From Ailurus styani (Eukaryota; Chordata; Mammalia; Carnivora; Ailuridae), in the NCBI GenBank assembly GCA_002007465.1, contig LNAC01000377.1:1407708-1471707 (forward strand): a stretch of DNA of 64,000 nucleotides. The letters are read 5' to 3'. This document shows positions 49,270 to 64,000 of this stretch, in pieces. A model generated the notes under the pieces. The model searched no databases, was not told the DNA's origin, and worked only from the letters and a program-made list of their open reading frames with translations. A program made the translations under genes and the position numbers. Positions within the stretch are counted from its first letter, which is position 1; each line of letters begins with the position of its first letter.

Positions 49270-50550
49270 AAACCCTTCCTATAACAGACAAAAAGTAAAC
49301 CTATTTTGCATTGCAAAGGAAACCATCAACAAAACAAAAAGTGAATGGGAGAAGATATTTGCAAATGATGTATCTGATAGAGGTTAATATCCAATATATG
49401 TAAAGAACTTATACAACACCAAAAAAAATCTGATTAAAAAATGGGCAGAAGACCTGAAGACGTTTTTTCCAAAAAAGACATACAGATAGCCACAGACACA
49501 TGAAAAGATGTTCAACATTATTAATCATTAGGGAAATGCAAATCAAAATCACACTATCACTTTACACCAGTCAGAATGGTTAGTATCAAAAAGATAAGAA
49601 ATAACAAGCGTTGGTGAGGATGCAGAGAAAAGGGGACCCTTGTGCACTCTCACTGGGAATGTAAATTGGTTGCAAATACTGTGGAAAACAGTATGGTGGT
49701 TCCTCAAAAAATTAAAAATCGAAATACCATATGATCCAGTATTTCCACTACTGGGTATCTGCCCAAAGAAAATGAAGACTCTAATTCAAAAAGATATACG
49801 CACCCCTATGTTTACTGCAACATTATTTACAATAGCCAAGATATGGAAGCAACCCAAGTGTCCGTTAATAGATAAAGATGCAGTGTATTGATATACATGA
49901 TGGAATATTACTCAGCCATAAAAAAAGAATGAGTTCTTGCCATTTGCAACAACATGGATGGACCCTAGGGGTTATTATGCTAAGTGAAATAAGCCAGTCA
50001 GAGAAAGACAAATAACACTGGATTTCACATATATGTGGCATCTAAAAAAACAAAAGGAACAACAAGAGGTACCCGGGTGTCTCAGTCGGTTGAGCATCTG
50101 CCTTTGGCTCAAGTCGTGATCTCGGGATCCTGGGATTGAATCACATATCAGGCTCCCTGCTCAGCAAAGAGTCTGCTTTTGCTTCTCCCTCTACCTCTAC
50201 CTCTACCCTGCCACTGCCTGTACTCTCTCACTCTCTCTCAAATAAATTAATAAAATCTTAAAAAAAATAAAAACAGACTCTTTAATACAGAGAACAAACT
50301 GGTGGTTACCAGAGGGAAGATGGGAGGATAGAAAATACAAAATAGATACGGGCATTAAAAGGTACAAACTTCCAGTTATACAATAAATGTCACGGAGATG
50401 AAAAGTACAGTGTTGGGAATGTAGTCAATAATACTGTAATAACATATGGTGACTAGTCATCGTGGTGAGAGTATAGAATTGCTTAATCAATTGTTGTACA
50501 CCTAAAACTAATATAACATCATATGTTAATTATACATCAATATAAAAAAC
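49270..50550 (+). mobile_element. L1 ORF2 3' end and 3' UTR, interrupted by a SINE
   Basis: The sense strand encodes degraded L1 ORF2 C-terminal peptides ([31 protein letters not shown]) with stops, followed by AT-rich 3' UTR. A SINE interrupts it at about 50066-50273. AAAAAACATTT lies before the block (48857) and after it (near 50545), a likely insertion-site duplication. It is a dead fragment. Confidence 0.85.
50066..50273 (+). mobile_element. Diverged SINE inside the L1
   Basis: Head GTACCCGGGTGTCTCAGTCG and tail AAATAAATTAATAAAATCTT. It interrupts the L1 3' region. Confidence 0.88.
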
Positions 50551-50630
50551 ATTTGTGTTAAGATGATTAATGTATAATGGGTTTCTGTTATTTTTAATGA
50601 ATTTATAAATATTTTAAATTTTTTGTTTCC

Positions 50631-50828
50631 TTTTTTTTTTTTTAAGATTTTATTTATTTATTTATTTGACAGAGAGAGAAAGCACAAGCAGGGGGAGCAG
50701 CAGAGGCAGAGGGAGAAACAGGCTCCTTGCTGAACAGGGACTCCAATGTTCGACTCTATCTCAGGACCCTGGGTTCATGACCTGAGCTGAAGGCTGTTGC
50801 TTAACCAACTGAGACACCCAGGCGCCCC
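50631..50828 (-). mobile_element. SINE near the 3' end of the hAT element
   Basis: This antisense copy with (TTTA)n ends CCCAGGCGCCCC and is flanked by short GTTTCC repeats. Confidence 0.9.
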
Positions 50829-51039
50829 TCAGTTTCCACTTTAATATGTTAAGTAGTGATAGATACAATCCACTTCAGCAAAAGGTTTTTGGAATTTCAA
50901 ACTCCATTCTTAATTTTTAAGAACGTAAGAGGTTCTAAGACCAAAAAGTTTGGGGTAAAAAAAAAAAAAAAGTTTGAGAACTGCTGCACTAGACCATGAG
51001 TTCCTTTAGATCCAGACAGTATTAATATTTTTGTGAGCA

Positions 51040-51560
51040 TAACAAAATTTACCCAGCAGAAGTTTACCAAGGGTCAACTCTTAATGCCTGATGCTATGTT
51101 AGGCACTGGGGATTCAGATTTGAAAAAGATAGTCCCTGTTACTTAGAGGATTCACAGGCCAAACAAGAAGACACATAGGTAGGTACAAAAACAATTATAA
51201 CAGAAAGTATGAGAATTATGGGAGCCTACACCAAGTTCACACATCTGTTAGGTGAAGGGAATGAGAGGGGCAGTGGCCAAGAAACGCTTCCCAGAAAAGC
51301 TATCATTCGATCTGAGTTTTAAAGGCCACCAGAATCAGCCGGTAGAAGAACATTTCAGACAGAGGGAACAATGCATAAAAGGTGGAAGCTTTAAGAGAAG
51401 TATGGTTATCTCCAGGTCCTGCATGTTGTTCAGTACGAACGCAGCTTGAAGTACAAGTCTGTGTATTGGGGGTGAGGATGGGAATGAAATGAGACATGGA
51501 AGTAGGCAGGGGCCGAAACGAAGGACTTCATATACCATATTAAGAAATGTGGATTTTTAT
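51040..51560 (-). repeat. Ancient L2-like repeat, antisense
   Basis: The sequence resembles the reverse complement of L2-class fossils (GGCACTGGGGATTCAGA, ACATTTCAGACAGAGGGAAC). Divergence is high and the boundaries are approximate. Confidence 0.45.
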
Positions 51561-51949
51561 CCTCAAAGGAGGGAGGGAAGAGGGAGGAGTTTGGGAGTAT
51601 TCTAGGATCTTATTGGCAGCAACTTTTTAAAAGATTTTTGGTAACAACGTCAAGGTTCTGTTGAAAGAACATATGCATTGGGGACCCAGGAGGAAGACCA
51701 CAGCAGACACAGGCAGGGGGTACCACAGGGAGCTGCCAAGACAACCCCAGAGACTTGGCGGAGGAACATCATGTGTAGGAAGTAGACTCCACAAGATTAA
51801 GTGGCTGTGGAAAGTGGGGGGCACGGGAGCGCCTAGTAACCCCCAGGGGTTTAGCACGCGCTACTGGGAGGGTGGAGGTGTCGTCCACGAGTTTGGGGGG
51901 AACAGGGAGATGGTGGAATGAACACTGCGAGCTCAGGTCCGGTCCCGCG

Positions 51950-60728
<8,779 letters not shown>

Positions 60729-60775
60729 GGGTTGCTCTGCCCCCAGCCGGGCTGCCGCGGTCACCGCCCCAGCGC

Positions 60776-60781
60776 AATAAA
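60776..60781 (+). terminator. TPM2: TPM2 distal poly(A) signal (exon 9d isoforms)
   Basis: AATAAA lies 48 nt after the exon 9d stop and is followed by a G/T-rich stretch near 60820. Confidence 0.85.
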
Positions 60782-60799
60782 ATGGATGTTACCGGCATC

Positions 60800-61740
60800 A
60801 TGGGGCCCTTTAAACCTTTCTTTGGTGTTGGGGATGATGGTGGGAGCTTTCCAGAGTAGAAAGGCTGAAAGGACGCCCGAGGGGAGCAGTGGAGTGGAAG
60901 GGCCCGAGTGACCATGCTCCACAGGAGGACTTCCTTTGCCAAGGGAGCCACGGGGTGGAGGCAGTGGGTTCCCTGAGGAGGGCTGTGAACAGGCCAAGTG
61001 AAGCAGAGAGGCCCCGGTGGGCTGGGGGAACATCCGGGCCCTTACCAGCCGCAGGGCAAAGCAGCTGCTGTCAGCGACCAGTCTGAAGGCAAAACTGCAG
61101 AGCTACGCAGATTCTACTTGAGCAGGGTAAAAGCCCAAAAGCCTCACTATGATTTTAAGCCTACAGACTAAGCCTGCCCTACCCCAGACAGACACTGCTG
61201 TGTGTGCCTGAGGCCATTCTAACTCAGTCACTTCTACCCCCTTCCCGAAAACATCTGTGCTAGGCAGTAATGCCCCCCACCAAGCTGTCCACACCCTGAT
61301 CCTGTGAAACACCTTACGTGGGAAGAGGAACTTCATGATCAAGCTAAGGATTTTGAAATTGGGAGATTATCCTAAGTTATCCAGGTAGGCCCAGTGTCAT
61401 CACAAAGGTTCTTATAAGAGGAAGGCAAGGTCAAAGGCAGTTGTAAGAGATACCACAATGGAAGCAAGAGGCTGGAGTGATGTAAGGGGTCACAAGCCAA
61501 GGAATGCTTGGCTTCTAGAACCTGAAAAAGGAAATCCCCTCCCCTCAAAGTGTCCGGAAGGAACCAGCCCTTACTGACACCTTGACTTCAGCCCAGAAGA
61601 TTCATTTTGGACCTCTGACCTCCAGAACTTGAGAGGATAAATTTGCATTACCATTAAGTTTGTGGTGATTTGTTAAAGGCAGCAATAGGAAATAAATACA
61701 CCATCTTCCTGATTTGGGGAACAAAGCTGCCTTCCATATA
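60800..61740. other. TPM2-CA9 convergent intergenic spacer
   Basis: Under 1 kb separates the 3' ends of TPM2 (+) and CA9 (-). About half is the MLT1-like LTR at 61255-61702. No gene was seen. Confidence 0.75.
61255..61702 (+). mobile_element. MLT1-like (ERVL-MaLR) solitary LTR remnant
   Basis: Blocks such as GTTCTTATAAGAGGAAG, AAGGAACCAGCCCTTACTGACACC, CTCCAGAACTTGAGAGGATAA and TTTGTGGTGATTTGTTA match the general layout of old MaLR LTRs. It is a non-coding relic and no viral gene is present. Family assignment is from memory and approximate. Confidence 0.6.
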
Positions 61741-61741
61741 T

Positions 61742-61760
61742 TTTATTAGAAACATTTATT
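61742..61760 (-). terminator. CA9: CA9 poly(A) signals (two AATAAA on minus strand)
   Basis: TTTATT on the plus strand at 61755-61760 and 61742-61747 reads AATAAA on the minus strand, 120-140 nt after the CA9 stop. Confidence 0.7.
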
Positions 61761-61879
61761 TAAAAAAATATTTGGACCTTAAAAAGGAAGTGGTATAAAG
61801 GGTAGGGCAGGACAGTCTCCAGCTCCCCCTCAGATTCTTCTGGCTGGCTTCTCTGCACATTCTCCAAGTTCCAAGGCCT

Positions 61880-63279
61880 CTAGGCAACAGTCTCCATGAC
61901 CTCTGCTGGGTGGTAGCTAACATTCCCTTTGGTCCCACTTTGGAGTCTACACAACACAAAAGCCCAGTCAGAAAATCGCCCCTCCAGATGAGTGTATTTG
62001 CATGCAATGTGCATGAAACTGTTCTGGACTCCATCCAGGGAGGTGGGGCTATGCCTGAGGAAGAGGGGCATCAGGAAGTGGGTAGGTATACCTTTGCTGC
62101 CTTCTCATTTGCACAAGGAAGGCGATGCTTGTGACTGCAAAGAGGAGGCCAAAAACCAGGGCCAGGATGTCACCTGGAGGGAGAGGAGAGGCTGCCTCAG
62201 AGTGACAAGTCTGTTGGATCCTCTCAGCCTGCTTCAGTGTACCACCCACCCTGCCCCCCAGGTTCTCTAGCTGCCCTCAGTGCCAGAATCCAGAGGAGGC
62301 CCACAGAGGGATGAGGGTGGATACACAAGAAAGAATAAGATAAGCACCTCTTCTTCTTACCTAAAAGCAAAGTAAAAGAGGTTGTTTGGGAAGGAGGGTG
62401 CTAGGAAATTTCTGGAGCTTCATTCTAATCAACTTTTGCCCTGGGACAGTGGAACCCCCTCTCCCTTGATCGGACACTCTATCTAATTGGGACTGGAGGT
62501 GTGTTCTGCGGAAAGGGAGAGAGGGTAGAGGTGGTCCTAGCCCCTGAGGCTGAATGATGCCGAGAGGTCAGGGGCCAGGATGGGGCACAGACTCACCAGC
62601 AGCAAGGCAGGAATTCAGGTGGACTGAAGAGGAAAAGGACACATTAGAACCAGAGTCTGCAACTACCAGTGACAGACACAGGCACAGATGAAGATACACG
62701 GGAGGATGACGGACCTGGGGCGGTGGGGGTAGGGGAGGACACAGCAGTATGGGTCACCACAAAGCTGCACCTGGCTCAACAGTCCTGGGGCTGCTCTCCA
62801 CTTCAGCAGGGAAGGAGGCCTCGATTATTCGCCCATTCAAAGGCTGCGTTGCTCGGAAATTCAGCTGTAGCCGAGAGTCATCAGGTCCCCACAGGGAGCC
62901 AGAGAGGGTGTGGAGCTAGGGAGGTCAGGAGACCGTGGGGGTAGGCTCATGACCAGAAAATAAAATGATCACAGGCCTACTCACAGCCAGCACCTCACAG
63001 CTTCACCCGCTATGTCCCACTCTGCCCCCATATGGCCGCTTCATCTCTTCATCCACCTTGATCTCATCCTTACACCCCTTTCCTCCACATCCCCTAGGTC
63101 ACCACCATGCCCCAGCCCCACCTGCTTCGCGCTCAGCCTCACTGTCTGGTTGAACACTGTCCAGATGACCCCCTGGGTGCAGGGGGGTGTGGTCAGAGAC
63201 CCCTCATAGCGGAAGTAGCGGCTGAGGTCAGAGGGCAACAGCGCAGATACATCCAGGCCTGGGACCCAAGTCTCCGAGT
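61880..63279 (-). CDS. CA9: CA9, carbonic anhydrase IX (last five exons, 5' partial)
   Basis: CA9 is a hypoxia-induced, membrane-anchored enzyme that interconverts CO2 and bicarbonate outside the cell. Exons in transcript order: 63122-63279, 62771-62915, 62597-62623, 62092-62173, 61880-61946 (stop 61880-61882). They encode the C-terminal part of the catalytic domain with the SLTTPPC active-site segment (catalytic Thr, disulfide Cys) and glycosylation site NQTV, the juxtamembrane LNSCLAAG, the membrane helix [20 protein letters not shown], and a short cytoplasmic tail with [16 protein letters not shown]. The acceptor of the last exon was chosen at 61946 because it gives a good pyrimidine tract and the length of the mouse tail. 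Earlier exons lie past 64000. Confidence 0.94.
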
Positions 63280-63560
63280 CTGTGGAGAAGACCTGTGCTG
63301 GAATCCCACCTGGACTGCTTCCCTCCAAAGCTTTGCAGTATAGGGATATAGTTTCCCCTCCCAGAAGCCAAGCGGATGCAACTTCCTGAGACCACTTCTT
63401 CACTAAGTGTGCCCCTTCCCATAACTCAGCATAAGACCTAACTCAGAAGAAGGTAAAGGTCTGTGGAGCCTCAGAGAGTGAAAGAAGTGCTCCCAAGGTC
63501 CTCTCTCTGAGTCTTCACTCTTACTTTGCATATTATGGTAACCTGCTGGACAACTGATTT

Positions 63561-63760
63561 TTTTTTTTTTGGAAGACTTTATTATTTATTTGACAGAGAG
63601 AGGAGAACAAAAGAGGGAACACCAGCAGGGAGAGTGGGAGAGGGAGAAGCAGGCTTTCCCATAGAGCAGGGAGCCCGATGTGGGGTTCGATCCCAGGACC
63701 CTGGGATCATGACCTGAGCCGAAGGCAGACGCTTAACAACTGAGCCACCCAGGCGCCCCA
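63561..63760 (-). mobile_element. Carnivore SINE in a CA9 intron
   Basis: This antisense copy is flanked by ACTGATTT at 63553-63560 and 63765-63772. Confidence 0.92.
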
Positions 63761-63909
63761 GATTACTGATTTAAACCCAAAATGAATCAAAAGGGAAAAT
63801 GAGCTGAATAACTTGTAAATAAATAAAATCATTTGAAACCATAAAAAACAGACACAAAATTACTCAGAGTGCCTGAGAAGGGAAGATTTCCAACAAAAGT
63901 GTAAATTTA

Positions 63910-64000
63910 GGGCGCCTGGGTGGCTCAGTGGGTTAAAGCTGCTGCCTTCGGCTCAGGTCATGATCCCAGGGTCCTGGGATCGAGGCCCACATCGGGCTCT
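63910..64000 (+). mobile_element. Carnivore SINE cut by the window end
   Basis: The head GGGCGCCTGGGTGGCTCAGT and B-box GGTCATGATCCCAGGGTCCT are present; the tail lies beyond 64000. Confidence 0.93.

Larger units (their letters stand above)
48223..50986. mobile_element. hAT-type DNA transposon remnant split by later insertions
   Basis: Terminal inverted repeats CAGCAGTTCTTAAAA (from 48223) and TTTGAGAACTGCTG (to 50986) are flanked by an 8-bp target duplication, CATTAGAC (48215-48222) and CACTAGAC (50987-50994), one mismatch. The internal sequence outside the insertions (48223-48873, about 50551-50630, 50829-50986) is AT-rich, as in mammalian hAT fossils. Inside sit a SINE pair (48874-49262), an L1 (about 49270-50550, itself broken by a SINE) and a SINE (50631-50828). 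I did not identify the exact family. Confidence 0.75.
63280..64000 (-). other. CA9: CA9 intron (3' part), with two SINEs
   Basis: No further CA9 exon was found. The region holds a minus SINE (63561-63760) and the head of a plus SINE running off the window (from 63910). Confidence 0.8.

Noticed and set aside
49640..49891. 83-codon frame with [10 protein letters not shown]
   Set aside because: It is a fragment of decayed L1 ORF2, not a host gene.
63280..63403. Extension of the CA9 exon upstream (open frame to 63403)
   Set aside because: A good acceptor lies at 63280-63281, and the residues upstream do not match the CA9 protein.

Overview
This is a vertebrate nuclear genome window, almost certainly from a caniform carnivore. 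It carries many-exon genes with GT-AG introns, CpG-island promoters, MIR/L2/hAT/MLT1 fossils and about 17 full or partial copies of the tRNA-derived carnivore SINE (head 'GGGCGCCTGGGTGGCTCAG', tail 'AAATAAATAAAATCTT'). Several SINE copies carry the 'GATCACAAGTAGGCAGAGAG' variant, which I associate with mustelids; species level is inference only.

The gene order matches human 9p13.3 in reverse: GBA2 (+, 5' end outside the window), CREB3 (-), TLN1 (+), TPM2 (+), CA9 (-, 5' end outside the window). I placed exons by matching remembered human proteins and requiring splice sites with continuous reading phase. The TLN1 exons sum to 2541 codons plus stop, and both TPM2 forms to 284 codons plus stop, the usual lengths of these families. 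CREB3 is intact at 353 codons.

Layout: 1-10365 GBA2 introns and exons 2-17; 10225-14950 CREB3, overlapping the GBA2 3' end tail-to-tail; 14880-15470 a CpG-rich head-to-head promoter for CREB3 and TLN1; 15467-21434 the 6-kb TLN1 intron 1, with a G-rich then C-rich half; 21435-46620 the 56 coding exons of TLN1, with a 100-N gap in intron 30; 46620-51950 repeat-dense intergenic DNA dominated by an hAT transposon filled with L1 and SINE insertions; 51950-53550 a CpG island upstream of TPM2; 53435-60800 TPM2 with mutually exclusive exons 6a/6b and alternative last exons 9a/9d; 61735-64000 the last five exons of CA9.

TLN1 and TPM2 both act on actin: talin couples integrins to F-actin, and beta-tropomyosin coats the filament. 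GBA2 (glucosylceramide hydrolysis), CREB3 (membrane-tethered bZIP factor) and CA9 (cell-surface carbonic anhydrase) are functionally separate. The linkage is ordinary conserved synteny, not an operon or system. I found no previously undescribed system. The most notable items are a 51-nt in-frame candidate for the little-annotated TLN1 cassette exon 17b placed exactly after codon 665, two mirtron-like hairpins at positions matching MIR6852 and MIR6853, a GC-AG intron, SINEs crowding TLN1 splice donors, and several datable nested transposon insertions.
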